Below are positions 11,426 through 23,671 of a stretch of DNA of 64,000 nucleotides, piece by piece. The notes below the pieces were generated by a model, which saw only the letters and a list, made by a program, of their open reading frames with translations, was not told the DNA's origin and did no database searches. This DNA comes from Archegozetes longisetosus (lineage: Eukaryota; Arthropoda; Arachnida; Sarcoptiformes; Trhypochthoniidae): NCBI GenBank assembly GCA_018873245.2, contig JAEMBT020000004.1, forward strand, positions 11,664,418-11,728,417, written 5' to 3'. A program made the translations under genes and the position numbers. The stretch's first letter is position 1. Each line of letters begins with the position of its first letter.

Positions 11426-13536
11426 TTACGATTTAAACCTTACTAATAGTGCGCCTTTGGCCACATTATCTCCTGTTTTATACAAGACTTTTTCAATTAC
11501 TGCATCTTTATTTGCTTTAATAACATATTCCATTTTCATTGCAATCATGACAACAAGACTGTCTCCTGACTTTACTTCTTGATCTTCTTTCACGAGTATC
11601 TTTTCTATAACTCCTGGCATCGGAGCCGTAACTGAACACAAATCAGAGGCTGAATCAATATTCTGTAATTTCAAATAGTCAGGGATCTCCAATTCAAACA
11701 AATGCGAACTTTCATTAGTGAATACGGAGATACTGTTATCAGTCATCAAAACTCGATATTTGATGCGAACGCCAGATATCTCAATAGTTAATTCATTCTC
11801 TTTAGGATCATATTTAGCACTAATGTTTTCATAGGTATTGTTTCCAATTTGAATTGAGTATTGTTGTGAAGCTGCATAATTAACTTTGATTTGATGTAGT
11901 TTTGGTCACCATCTATAAGATTCAAATACCTAAATGTCGGAACCTCATGCAATCGTTTACTATCACATAGGTTGAAAGGTGAGTTTGGATCGGAACGTGA
12001 TGTCTTTCTATCCTTTTGTTGCAACTCTTCATTGAGAATCAGAGCAACAGCTGCACTGCACAGAATATCGTCACAAGTTTCTCGTGCTGGAAACAATTCC
12101 TTATTGTAGTCTCGAATGAAGTTTGTGTAGACATTACCGCTCTTGAATTCTGAATGGTTCGAAAGTCTCAATAGAAAGTCAACATTTGTTTTCAACCCTA
12201 CGATATTGTACTGAGACAATGATTGACGCAATTTTCTCAGAGCACTCTGCCTGTCATGACCCCAAACCACAAGCTTCGCTATCATTGGATCGTAATGTAC
12301 TGATACTTCATCACCACTTCGGACACCTGTTTCGATGCGAACTGTCGAACTCGGAAGTGGAGTTTCTAACCGAAGTAGAGGCCCAGCACCAGGCATGAAG
12401 TTATTTTCTGGATCTTCTGCATATATCCTGGCCTCAAACGAGTGTCCACTAAGCTTCAGTTCTGACTGCTTAAGAGGTAGTTCCTCTTCAGCGGCAACTC
12501 TGAGCTGCCACTCGACTAAATCAGTGCCGGTTATCATTTCAGTGACTGGATGTTCAACTTGTAATCGGGTATTCATTTCCATAAAATAAAACTTAGAATC
12601 TTTTGGATCGAATATGAACTCGACAGTTCCAGCGCCCACATAATTGACAGCTTTTGCAGCCCTAACGGCTGCTTCGCCTAAATCTTGTCGTATTGAATCC
12701 GTAATGCCGGGTGCGGGCGCCTCTTCTATGATCTTTTGATGTCTTCTTTGAACAGAACAGTCCCTTTCAAACAAATAAACATAATTTCCAAAAGAATCCC
12801 CAAATACTTGTACTTCAATATGTCGTGGATCTGCTACAAATTTTTCGATAAGCATTCCGTCGTCACCGAATGCCTTCATGGCTTCTCTTCGAGCAGACTC
12901 TAATTGAGGAATGAATTCACTTTTATCCAGCGCAATTCTCATTCCTTTTCCTCCGCCACCTCTGACAGCTTTAATCATAACAGGAAACCCGATTTTATTC
13001 GCTTCTTCTAGCAAATAATTGTCCTCTTGTATATCTCCATGATATCCAGGAACAACTGGAACGCCTGCCGATGACATGATTGCTTTTGATGTCGATTTGA
13101 TGCCCATATCACGAATAGCTTCAGGTTTCGGACCGATAAATATTATACTATTGTTGGCACACATTTGTGCGAATTCTACATTTTCCGACAAAAAGCCATA
13201 GCCTGGATGTATTGCTTCAGCCTTTGATCGAATGGCCACATCAATTATCTTTTCTTTAACCAAGTAGCTAGCACTCGATTGCGCTGGACCGATGCAATAG
13301 CTTTCATCAGCCATTCGTGTGTGCATAGAGTTCGAGTCGGCTTCTGAAAAGACAGCAACACTTCTTATACCCAACCGTTTGGCAGTTCTTATGATACGAC
13401 AAGCGATTTCTCCGCGATTTGCAATCAATATCTTATTCAATGTTTTTTGTTTCTCCGATTGTTTTAGATTCATTGTCGATATCTTTCGCATTACTTCGAC
13501 TTGAAACCATTTTCTGAATCGCATTTTTCTAAACAT
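11426..13536 (-). CDS. MCCC1: 3-methylcrotonyl-CoA carboxylase alpha subunit, one-base frameshift
   Basis: Mitochondrial biotin carboxylase subunit of leucine breakdown. An Arg/Lys-rich leader ([12 protein letters not shown]) fits import. The biotin carboxylase core runs from [14 protein letters not shown] through [12 protein letters not shown], the ATP-grasp loop [33 protein letters not shown] and [15 protein letters not shown], to [16 protein letters not shown]. Those blocks, and [11 protein letters not shown], match MCCC1 better than propionyl- or pyruvate carboxylase. The C-terminal biotinyl domain has AMKMEY (Lys is the biotin site) near 11545. The carboxylase part and the linker plus biotinyl part are in different frames; one base is missing near 11887-11888. 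After the shift the linker reads on without stops into the biotinyl domain. Total about 704 codons, near human (725). Probably an assembly indel. Confidence 0.93.
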
Positions 13537-13930
13537 ATAAATAATTAGTTAATTAATGGATGAAATAAAATGCAATCCAATTATTTAATAAAAGTGAATA
13601 CTTTGTAATAAAATCGAGTCTGTAGCGAACACCATTTAGTGAATTCATTGTTTTCAAATCAATAGTTTTTGTACTTAATTATAACTTGAGTTTCAAATTG
13701 ATTAAACTTTTAGAAATAACAAAACGCTCATTCAAAATAATTATGAATAAATAGAATTTTCACTATATAAAAATTTGTTAAAGTAAACTAACAATTTGAA
13801 AAAATATCATTTTGATGGTAGAACAGCATTAATTTTATTGGTCAAGTGTTGCGACACTTGCTTTTTACAGGATTTACATGTACTCAATGTGAACTCATAA
13901 TAACCTTTAATGCTGAAGCCATAGAATATA
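13537..13930. other. Upstream flank of MCCC1
   Basis: About 390 bp of AT-rich sequence in front of MCCC1 on the minus strand, up to the mariner left end. No gene seen. Confidence 0.4.
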
Positions 13931-15281
13931 TTAGGTCGGCTGAAAAGTAATTGCACATTCATAACTCCTTATCGAAAACAGATATAAAAATGATATTTTA
14001 TTATTATATAATGTAGTCGCCTTCAAGCTTTATAACAACTTTTCAACGCTTTGGTAACCTTGATATTCAAATGGCGGCATTTTTAAAATTAATTTCACGA
14101 ATAACTTCTTCATGAGCAGCTTCCAAAGCAAGCTCGTTTGAAAATCTTTTACACTTATTTGGCCTCTTAATTCTAGCGACGCCTTCGGAATCACAGGGGT
14201 TCAAATCAGGGCTATAGGGGGTGTCTTAGTTCCTCCCATCGTTGTCTTGTAAAGAAATGTTTGACATTCTGGTGTTTATGGGGCCTTGCAGTATCGTGCA
14301 ATATTATAGAACGTCGAATTCGGTGTCTTTGTATGGAAGGAAGTATTACTCTTTCCAAAAATTGAAGATATACATCATTATTAACAGTTTGATATTTCGC
14401 AAAAATTTGATAACCCAGCACCCGATTTTGATAAAAACCACTATCATCATCTACTTCCAATCTCTCAACGTTCCCCTAACTTTTGTTGGCCTGAGATTAA
14501 ATTGAAGGTCATTTGCATAAATTTAAAAATTTCAATTTTTGAAAATCAAACACAGCTCCTCTCCAGGATATCGATATTCTTTTGATTGTGAAGTATCTTT
14601 GGGGTCATAACTTTTTATCCACGTTTCATCGATTGCTATAATTCTATCTATGAACTCGGGATCATGGTGATATCTTTCAAGATGTTCTATTGATATATTT
14701 ATTCGAAGTTCTTTCTGTTCATCAGTAAGACTGTATGGTACCCAACGTGATGACACTTTGCGCACATTTAGTTTCTTTTAAAGTTGTTGAACACTGCACT
14801 TACTGGTCCCTAACCGAAAAGCTAAATCTTCTGTGGTCCAACTTCTTTGTTCTTCTAGGAGTTCGTCAAGTGAATGTTGATGTTCTTCATCTGTTGCAAC
14901 GCAAGGTCTCCCATTGCATGGCTCATCTTGGCATGATGTGCGCCCTTCATCCCGAAATTGATGGTAAAGATTATATGCCTGTCTCATCTTAATTGCATTT
15001 CGACTGGCTATTTTAGTTAGCATTTTGAAAATTTCAGGGACAGTAGAGCACAGTAATGCATGGTACTTTATAAACGCTCTCTGTTCTTCATCGGTAACAC
15101 TGGCCCGAAGAGGGTCAATTTTTGGGACCACTACAATATCACTGATAAAAAGCAGTAAAATCAAAGTGGTCTGCATCGTGAAGTAGCAAATTAACAACTG
15201 CGTAATAATTTGTAGTAAACATATTTACTACTTTATTCATTGATTAGTTATGAATATGCAATTACTTTTCAGCCAACCTAA
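13931..15281 (-). mobile_element. Decayed mariner (DD34D) transposon, 1351 bp
   Basis: The ends are inverted repeats of about 36 bp with two mismatches (TTAGGTCGGCTGAAAAGTAA left, TTAGGTTGGCTGAAAAGTAA right), flanked by TA on both sides. The minus strand carries transposase pieces: a helix-turn-helix part with QRAFIKYHALL and SWTTEDLAFRLGTSKCSVQ (14778-15197), DETWIKSYDP with the first catalytic Asp, ILHDTARPH with the second, and YSPDLNPCD with the third. The last two are separated by 34 residues, as in mariner. The pieces lie in different frames, so it cannot make an active enzyme. Confidence 0.92.
14103..15197 (-). pseudogene. Broken mariner transposase
   Basis: Reading from the right end: DNA-binding half (15197 to 14778), then catalytic pieces at 14532-14765 and 14212-14460, then a further piece below 14215. 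The YSPDLNPCD box is out of frame with the piece before it (shift near 14215, in a run of five C). After that box the sequence (DSEGVARIKR) departs from the family's usual DYHLF-type ending, so the gene is both shifted and diverged. No full-length frame remains. Confidence 0.88.
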
Positions 15282-15579
15282 TATGTGCAACTTGAAGTAC
15301 AGGAGCACATTCCATTCTCTAACGATTGCAAATTGCAAAAGATAAAGCAGTTGTAAATAATTGATTGCAAACCATTCACGAGTATTGTAAACTCGTGGTG
15401 GTATAAATTTGCCTATTATGTCATATAAATAAAAGCTTTAACAAGCAAATTTATACCGCTACAAGCTTACACTTTTGCAATATTGCAAATTTTGCAAAGT
15501 TTCCAGAATGCAGCCCCAGATTTGCAGCATTACGAAAGATTTACAATATTAGATTAACCGTTTAATAATTCATTAAAAC

Positions 15580-16071
15580 TAGTGGTCGTTATTTCAAGAG
15601 TTATAACTCTTGAGTCTCGAACTGAAACGGTTGATCGAAACTCGAGAGCCTCGACGAGAATCTGGACTCTCGAAAATTAAATAAGTCAGTATTAACAATA
15701 TATAATAATTCAGGAGTTTCTATTAAATATTACATGCAAGATCATATAACTATACAGAATACCACAATAATAGTTAATCATATGAATATTTGTGAACTTA
15801 TTAAAGGCAAAAATAAATGAACGCTCTCTTCTCAAACTAAATTTGACTCAGACAAAAATTTGAAAAAACTGATTTCTTGTATATCGTGAGGCCTGCTTTA
15901 TTTTAATAGCTTAGTATGAAGCTGTACATAGGTTCTGACAAGATTTTACTATATTCAATAGCTTATAGCAATTTTAAGACTAAATTTATACCTTCGGGCT
16001 TCCTCTCGGGTCTCGCGAGTCCCAGGTGCATTTGATCGAGATTCGAGTCTCATCTGTTGTAAAGATCACTA
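15580..16071. mobile_element. hAT-like MITE, about 492 bp
   Basis: The ends are short inverted repeats, TAGTGGTCGTTA left and TAGTGATCTTTA (reverse complement) right, 10 of 12 matching, with the TAGTG start common in hAT elements. It is flanked by 8-bp near-identical direct repeats (ATTAAAAC and ATTAAAGC), the hAT target length, with one mismatch. The interior near both ends holds clusters of CTCGAG/TCTCG-like words. It is non-coding. The evidence is weaker than for the other elements because the terminal repeats are short. Confidence 0.5.
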
Positions 16072-16395
16072 ATTAAAGCTAAGAGTTATCGTTCGGTAAA
16101 ATAACAAAATAAATCTTACAGACATTGAAATAGATTTAATCTGCAATTAGAGCTTAAGGCTCGTAAAAGGCTTAATAATAATAAAAATTGTCTTTTACTT
16201 CGGTCTTAATTTATTGAAACAAAATGATACATAATAAGTTATATTTCTATGGTATTTCGAGTCGGACTTATGTAGGCTTATAAAATGAGAAAAAGTACAA
16301 AAATACAAAAAATGAGTCAAATAATAAATATGATAATGTTCACTAATACTTTAATATATTAATAAATAATATAAAACGTTTTGTGTTCAATTCGG

Positions 16396-19204
16396 TTAAT
16401 AGAACTTTCGAGTTCTTTTACGCCGTTTTTTACGTTGAGTTACTGTCTCGTTTTCGTCTTCGCTACATTCGTGAATCTCTGTCCTAAAATAACAATAATG
16501 GCATGTTTGTAAATTTTTAATTAAAAACAATAAAAACCAATATAAAATACAAACTTGTGGATATCGATGTCATCATCTCTTGTCATTCTAAAGATACTAC
16601 AATCAAACTTATTGCCGCTGATTTGTTTCGAAGTTATAATAAGAGTATCCAAATCCATAATAAGACTATAATCGGCCATCTATTCATTTAATCAAAATAT
16701 TAAAATGATAAAGAGTATTTATAGCAAAATAATGTAATCCTAACCTCATCCAGACTAATGCCTAATTTGATTTCGTGCAACAATTTTCCGCTATCATTGT
16801 CGAATATTATAATTCTGCCGTTTTTCTTTTTATTAGTTTGTGTATCGATTCCAAGCAATAAATAAAATTCTAGTTCATTTTCGAAGTCTTCCGCGAGAAT
16901 AGATCGCTATTCGTAAGACAGAATGTTACAAAATATTTACTATATATCAAGCAATGCTTGAGAAATGTTTTTCAAATACCTCAGGCTTTTCAACATAAGT
17001 AACATTCTTAGTCGCTTCTCGTGACAAACTTGTCCCATTTACATGAGTAATACTTTTACCATTAGTTAGCTCTTCATCCATAATAAGTTTGAGTTCGTAC
17101 TGCTGCTTGAGAGTTGTTTTCAAACTATTTCCGTTCCAATTGTTTACAAACTTGTAAAAGCGAATGCTATTACCGGACTCGTAGACTAATCTTCCACTAT
17201 CATCTGAGTGGAAAGTCAGAGTATCTGCCTCTGTAGTACTATTTGGGAAATCAAATCTTCCACTTTCTGCTAACTTGTTCGTTTGGACATTACGTACTTC
17301 GAACACACCGGTCGTATTCGGAGGATTAGTAACATAATGCCATGGATAGCCTCCAAAATGAAGATTTTGTTCACCACATTTCACTTCGAAAAGTACAGGT
17401 GGAACAGCTTTAACCTAATATAAATATTAAATTATTTACTTCATTCACTTCATATAATTCTAAACACTAATGCAATATATATAACCTTATAATTGAGAGG
17501 TAATCCAAATGGATATTGTCCGACTTTGCCTCCGAGGTCATCACACTTCACATCAAGAGTTGCTTCAAATAAACGATTACTTTCTTTGAGTACTTCTTTT
17601 AAGCTATAAATACGAATTTTGCCGTTAGTCGACGAACCGATTCCCAGAATGAGTAAACCTTCGGATATATTCGCCGTGTTCACTTCTTTACCAAAATCCT
17701 GATAAACAGATGTTTAGAAATACATTCTTAATACTCATCAAATTTGACTATAACTCAACGACTCACTGCTTGATCGATCTCAAAAAGGCCGATGAACTTC
17801 ATGGGCATTATCGCAAAGATGGCTACTGCCTGAACCACTTTTAGTTTCTTAGCGTTTGGCATTCGATTCAAAACTCCAGGAAATAGCGTTGACTGCAATA
17901 CAATAGTCTCTCCCTGTGATTCCCAATCGACATGACGGAAACTATATCTTTGAACTGATCCCAAATAAATTTCTTGTAAAACTTTGCCATTCAAGTTATC
18001 ATATCTGATAAGCCAATTGTCTGAAGTGAGCGCCAAAAAATATGGTCTAAATTCTTCGCGCGGAAGTGGTGTCGAATGCTTCAAATGAAATATCAATTTG
18101 ATTAAAATAATGGCTTTAAAGTTGGCCTTTAATAGTATTCTTATACTCTTAATTACTAAAAGAATCTAACTTAAGCCTAGAAATGAAGTTAACAAGCTCT
18201 CAATAGAATTTTAACCTAGCTCACTATTTTGAGTGTAATTAAGTCTATGTCAACACTAGATGCAAGAAATAAGGGCAAACTTTATCACTAAAGTCAATTA
18301 TTGCTAAAATTGTTAATATTCTAATGGAAGAGATTAATAGAAATCTTACAACAGGTCCGCTATAAATGAACACATCTTCAAACCTCTTGACTTTAGTATT
18401 TTTCTGTAGTCGATAAATAGGTGATGGAAGACTATCTTTACCACATCTAATATGACAAAAAATTGAACGATTATCATTTAAATGGCAAAACTGAATGAAA
18501 TTGATAGTGCACTTCTTCCTCTTGTATTGCTGTAAATGGTGCTCATACTATAATTTAGGCTATAATGAATGAATTTGTCAATCTACTAACTTAAACTTAT
18601 TAATTACTAATTTGATCAACAGTTTCAACAATAACACTAAACTTGAATATAATTTTCAACTAGAAACAGATGTGAAAAACTCAAAATAAAATGAACTAAA
18701 ATTTTGAGTTCTATAATAAATTAATCCCTGATCATACAGATTTGCAAATGTTGTTTGAGGATTATTTTGATTGAGTTAGTGAATCAAAGTTTTATTGAGC
18801 TAAATACTAAACATGTCAATACTTACAAAGTCATACAAGTGGTGTGATTATTAAAGTAGATTTTCCCACTAAACAAACACAAAATCAGTATTAATTTTTA
18901 GTTATTACTAAATATATTAACAGATAGTAAATGAAGACTTACTCTTCATAAATGATCGGCTGATTAGATTTTTCGTACCAAATCTTTTCAAATTTCGTAC
19001 TTTTCTTCAATTGGAAAAAGAGTAGTTATGAGAAAAATCACACATCAGATGAATAAGTGATTAAAATCTAAGAAGACATACATTTTTGACAAGCGATCGA
19101 AGAATATTAAGACTTTGTCGGTATGCATTACGCGTTGAACCGATTTGAATATCAAAAAGAGCGTTGACTACATTTTGTTTTCGGGAACTCACTCTTCGCG
19201 GCAT
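16396..19204 (-). CDS. DCAF17: DDB1- and CUL4-associated factor 17 (DCAF17), about 9 exons
   Basis: DCAF17 is a WD-like substrate receptor of the CUL4-DDB1 ubiquitin ligase. The first exon (19082-19204, MPRRVSSRKQN...) ends SLNILRSLVKN, matching the family start. Later exons give STKFEKIWYEKS, KIYFNNHTTC, a Lys-rich exon near 18350-18530, FLALTSDNWLIRYDNLNGKV (17755 region), GIGSSTNGKIRIYSL and KVGQYPFGLPLNYK (17450 region), GGYPWHYVTNPPNTTGVFEV (16947-17384) and RIIIFDNDSGKLLHEIKLG (16740 region). The last exon ends in a basic tail and stops at 16396. Order and content follow the human protein throughout. Some internal exon borders, especially at 18090-18360 and 16920-16950, are not fixed. 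It starts about 700 bp from METAP1 on the other strand. Confidence 0.8.
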
Positions 19205-19909
19205 TTCTTATGACCTGATCCTTTAATAAAGATCTCAATTTTCTGGTGTCAACAAATTCGTGTCATTTAAGACTTGGGCCAAAAAGATACCACTTCATCA
19301 TTAAATTATAAACAATTGATTGAAAATAACTTCAAATATTGGTTTATTGTAATATGAAAGTCCAGTCAAAATTAAATTGACTTTTAGTTCTATAAGACAT
19401 TAATATTTGGCACAAAATTAATCATTTAAATTGATCTGAAGTTGTACCAAAACTAGGGTTCAAATATTAATACGAATGAGTCAAACATTCGTTTTGACAA
19501 CAAATTGATATTTTAAAACCAAATAGCAACAAAAACATCAATCTTATTGAATAATTAATACAATTTTATTGAACTGAAGACATTTTATGACAATTTTTTA
19601 CTCTAAATGCGTTAAAAAAGCGTTTGAAAAATTGTTCACTTAAAACCTTGTTTTACAATCAAATAATTCGATATTAAAAATACATGTTTTGAGGCAAAAC
19701 CGATTTAGAGTGAAGTTTGTGCTAAGGCATAGATATTTATGGAAACAAAAAATCCGGCGTTTTCTCAGCGATTCAGAACTGCATTTAATTTAGATCAGAA
19801 GTAGTCAACTAAAGAGAGAATAGTATAGAATTATTTAATTGGACACAAAATCGACTTAATATTAATGAATCGACAATTTGGTCAATAAATAGTAGAAAAG
19901 ATAGTTATT
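19205..19909. other. Divergent promoter region DCAF17/METAP1
   Basis: About 700 bp between the start codons of two head-to-head genes. AT-rich; no ORF, transposon end or RNA gene recognised. It presumably holds both promoters and 5' leaders. Confidence 0.45.
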
Positions 19910-21291
19910 ATGAGTGAAAGTATAAATAAAATACAGATAGAAATTGGGGACAAGAAATGTATTGGTTGTTCATCAAGTGCATCAAGTCTCCAGTGTCCAA
20001 ATTGTCTGAAATTAGGCAAAAATGACTCATATTTTTGTTCTCAACAGTGTTTCAAAACTAATTGGCCTAAACATAAGCTTATTCACAAGTCTATTAATGC
20101 TAACAAAGCTCCTTCAACTTTCAACCCATGGCCTTATTTCGATTTTACTGGAAACTTAAAACCTTGTTATCCGTTGTCATCGAAGAGACCAGTTCCCGAA
20201 CGTATCTTAAGACCTGATTATGCAGACCATCCGTTGGGAGAATCAGAATGTGAAAAATCGATCAAAGGGTCGACTCATATAAAAGTATTGGATGACGAAG
20301 AGATCGAAGGCATGAGAGTTGCTGGTCGTTTAGCCAGAGAAGTGCTGGACGTGGCCTACAGTGCGATCGGTGTTGGAGTGACCACTGATGAAGTGGACAG
20401 ATTAGTGCACGAGGCCTGTATTGAGAGAGAATGCTATCCTTCGCCGCTCAACTATTACAATTTTCCGAAATCTTGCTGCACTTCAGTTAATGAAGTCATT
20501 TGTCACGGAATCCCTGACATGAGGCCATTACAAGACGGAGATATCTGTAATGTTGACATAACTGTATATCATCGTGAATTTCACGGAGACTTAAACGAAA
20601 CCTTTTTTGTGGGAAATGTTTCTGAAGAAAGTAAGAAATTGGTTCGCGTCACGTGGGAATCACTTCAGAAGGCTATCGAACTGATAAAACCAGGAGAAAA
20701 GTATAGAGAAATCGGAAATGCTATTCAAAAACATGTCCAAAGTCATGGATTCTCCGTTGTTCGTAGTTATTGTGGGCATGGTACGAACGACGCAAATGAT
20801 TCAAATATTTAGTTTAGGTTAACTCATCCCTCTTGCATCTGATGCAGACTTTATATAGATTTAAATATTGACATGGTGTGAACTAGTTATATTAGTAAAT
20901 ATAAGTCATTTTGTCTGCGTCAGATGCGGGAATATGGAGGATAACTTAATCTAAATGTTTAATGATAGCTCCGTCTAAGCTATTTGTTAATTATAACTTT
21001 TTTCAAAATAAAGGAATTCATCGTTTGTTTCATACGGCACCACAAGTACCTCATTATGCGAAGAATAAAGCGTTTGGTATTATGAAAGCCGGACATTGTT
21101 TCACTATTGAGCCCATGATCTCTGAGGGCACGTGGCGTGACATTTGTTGGCCCGATGACTGGACTGCTGTCACGCAAGATGGCAAACGATCGGCTCAATT
21201 CGAACAAACATTTCTCGTAACCGATACTGGATGTGAAATATTAACGCGAAGACGAGCTCGTGATGGATTGCCTTATTTTATGGATAATTAA
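19910..21291 (+). CDS. METAP1: Methionine aminopeptidase 1
   Basis: Removes the initiator Met from nascent proteins at the ribosome. Exons 19910-20780 and 21014-21291 splice (phase 1) to 382 residues; human METAP1 has 386. The N-terminus has the zinc-finger cysteines and histidines ([20 protein letters not shown], then FCSQQCF and HKLIHK). The pita-bread catalytic domain follows: [39 protein letters not shown] with both metal aspartates, CGHGIHRLFH across the splice, FTIEPM and SAQFEQT with the metal glutamates. The protein ends [15 protein letters not shown]. The single intron is mostly filled by a hairpin-forming insertion. Confidence 0.96.
20807..20956. repeat. 150-bp imperfect inverted repeat in the METAP1 intron
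   Basis: The intron holds two facing arms of about 45 bp: the left begins ATTTAGTTTAGGTTAACTC and includes GCATCTGATGCAGAC, the right (reverse complement) begins ATTTAGATTAAGTTATCC and includes GCATCTGACGCAGAC. Together they could fold into one hairpin. It resembles a short MITE that became or enlarged the intron, but no clear target duplication is seen. Confidence 0.5.
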
Positions 21292-22629
21292 CATAAAGTG
21301 CGAACTAATCAATTAATAACACATCTTGTTTTTATTGTTTAGGAAAACTTGTTTTCAAATATCACTTAAAAGTTAATTTGTTCGATAAAAATGATTACAA
21401 AAGTGTTGTAATATTGTTTGAATGAATAGATTAAATTTGAGCCTTACTCCACTAGTTATTTTCTGTTAAACTTGTTTTTGAGTTATTTTCAGCCAGAAAT
21501 CTTGTTCTCAAACCTACGTTTTACTCTCGAAGGCCTGAGTGTCCACAGAAATAACCACTTTGCTTGTCAGACATATTTTCGTTTTGATTACTTCAGTTTT
21601 AATGAGACATTAGCCATAAAATGGCAGTCTCATTCACGCAGATATGAGAACAAAATTGATCAAAACAATTATAGATTATCAGAACTCACAATAAAGTTTA
21701 CTTACCATAACACTTAGGATCCAATGTTTTTCCATTACGGGTTCTCTCATTCTTGGATTATGTATTGAAGCAACGGTTTTTCGAGTCCTGATAGTAATAA
21801 TTGTTGCTATTGTTGTCGTTGCAGTATTACTGTTGGCCTTTAACTGACATAAAGTGGACATTTCACAAGATCGCAAAGTATTAAACCTTGTCAACACTGA
21901 TAAATTAATTGAATACAGTTGTAATTTTAAAATTGTGTTTTATAGATATCTAGGCTTAGACTTACTCTACAGTAGTTTCTATATACATGAGTATAGGTTA
22001 ATTTTTACAAAAAATTAATGTTCGCAAATGCAATAAATCTCTTAAATGTTGGCACTTTTTACGTCGTTTTCTAAAAACCACAAATCATTTCGATTCGCAT
22101 AACCTTTTGCAGAACTCCTTTTTACTGTTTTAGATTCTAGTTTGAGTCATAACTTCTCATCTCTTCGTTAGGTCTTTTAGTCATTTAAAATAAGAATCCA
22201 ATTACTTAGATCATTATTCTTTATCTGACAACGTCTAGATCCAGACTGAATCGGTTCCAATCAATTCATGTTATTTACCGAAACATTTCGCAATCTTTTC
22301 ACTTAAGTAAATTGTTTAAGCAGATCAAATTTGAGCACTCAAATATTATCGCTTACTATTTGATACTCTATGAAAACCATTTGATACTCTAGAAAACCAT
22401 TTCTTCAATTCTAATACCGTCAGCAAATATAAATTCTTGTACACAACTAACTCTTGACCACTATTTGTGGATGTCTACTAACACTTTCAATAACCAGTAA
22501 TTCAAACTCTGTTGCGGTAAGATACCATTGTGCCAATTCTTATACCATCAAATAATTTGAATTCTTTGTTAAAAACCTCTTCATCTTTACTTTTGAATGT
22601 TTGATAGTCTTAAGCCTAATAGCAATTTT
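21292..22629. other. Intergenic region, no intact gene
   Basis: About 1.3 kb with no supportable gene. A stretch at 21733-21848 on plus encodes a hydrophobic run (VLIVIIVAIVVVAVLLLAFN, then stop) that could be a remnant membrane segment of the tetraspanin-like copy further right, but the link is weak. Confidence 0.3.
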
Positions 22630-22635
22630 CTTTTC

Positions 22636-23130
22636 GATCGCGCTCACCTTATTTTTATGGTTTGGCCAAAATGAAACAAAAATTGATTTTGGAAAACAAA
22701 TGATCCCAAAAAATGAAAGGAGTCGTATATTGATTGCTCCGAATCAGCAAATGCAACAATTATTAACCAATCGTTAGATGAATTATAAAAGGATTTTGAA
22801 TGTTGTGCTTGGAATCCACATAAAGAATATGAACAATTAATTGATAAGATGATAGAACACAACGATTCGTGCGTAAATACAACTATATTTGTTGCCGAAC
22901 TCGTGCTGTTTTAAACAACTGAATGTAATTTAAGGAATTCTTTAGTTCAAAGAGAATCGTGTAAATCAATTTTGAATAGATGGCAAAAAGTCACGGAATA
23001 TACTCCTACTGTTTTTTATTATCATTGTATCCATTATTTATTGTCAATTTAATTGCTCTCTATCTCAGAAGAGAAATTATCTTATTGAAGAAAACGATAA
23101 AACACCCAGAATTAAAAGTCAGAGTATAAG
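22636..23130 (+). pseudogene. Decayed tetraspanin-like gene fragment
   Basis: One plus frame reads, across in-frame stops, a stretch like a tetraspanin large outer loop: ESYIDCSESANATIINQSL, stop, KDFECCAWNPHKEYEQL, then HNDSC and later RESCKSILNRW. Tetraspanins have CCG, a PxSC-type Cys and a last Cys just before the fourth membrane segment. In another frame that segment follows (FLLSLYPLFIVNLIALYL) with a basic tail, RREIILLKK. The CCG is CCA here. At least three stops and one frameshift break it. The call rests on layout, not on close sequence identity. Confidence 0.45.
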
Positions 23131-23671
23131 TAAAGATTGATATAAGTTTTGAAAGTTGCCAAACTATAGGATTTGATTCAATCTCAACAAATAATTAATT
23201 CTTGTTTTGAATATACTAAAGCTTTTAACTTTGCATATATTAACTTTAAGTTATAATTTTTAATTTGAATCAATTTTAGATATTTCGTGTAGTAATTAGT
23301 TAACGAACTCTCAAATAAAAACTGAAGGTGTGAAATAAGCCTCATTATTGTTGAAATACTTGATCAAAATCTAATGACCAAGCATGAATCCTGAGTGTAC
23401 TTGCTTCTATATCATCCAATTTCAATTCAACTAAGTGTTGATACTCCGAGAATAGATATAAATGAACTCGTTCACTAGCATACTGAGCATTTTTGCTTTA
23501 TTTTCATATTTGACAAACTTTCAATACCATTTAAAATCTAATCTATAGAATTTTAAATTTTGTTATTCAAAGTTTATATCTATTAAACAGATTTTAAATT
23601 CCAAGTTTACAGATAATTTGAACTAATATTGAAATTTCTAAACACTAAATACATATTAAACAAGAATATAA
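23131..23671. other. Gap between the tetraspanin-like fragment and NDUFA7
   Basis: About 540 bp, AT-rich, no gene or repeat recognised; it includes the 3' flank of the minus-strand NDUFA7. Confidence 0.4.

Noticed and set aside
1118..11893. Programmed ribosomal frameshifting in TRMT5, UVRAG and MCCC1
   Set aside because: The three sites share no slippery heptamer or common motif, the genes are unrelated, and each is explained by one missing base; a sequence error is simpler.
22644..22862. Minus-strand ORF of 72 residues
   Set aside because: Antisense to the tetraspanin-like relic, whose plus-strand reading has cysteine spacing that makes sense.
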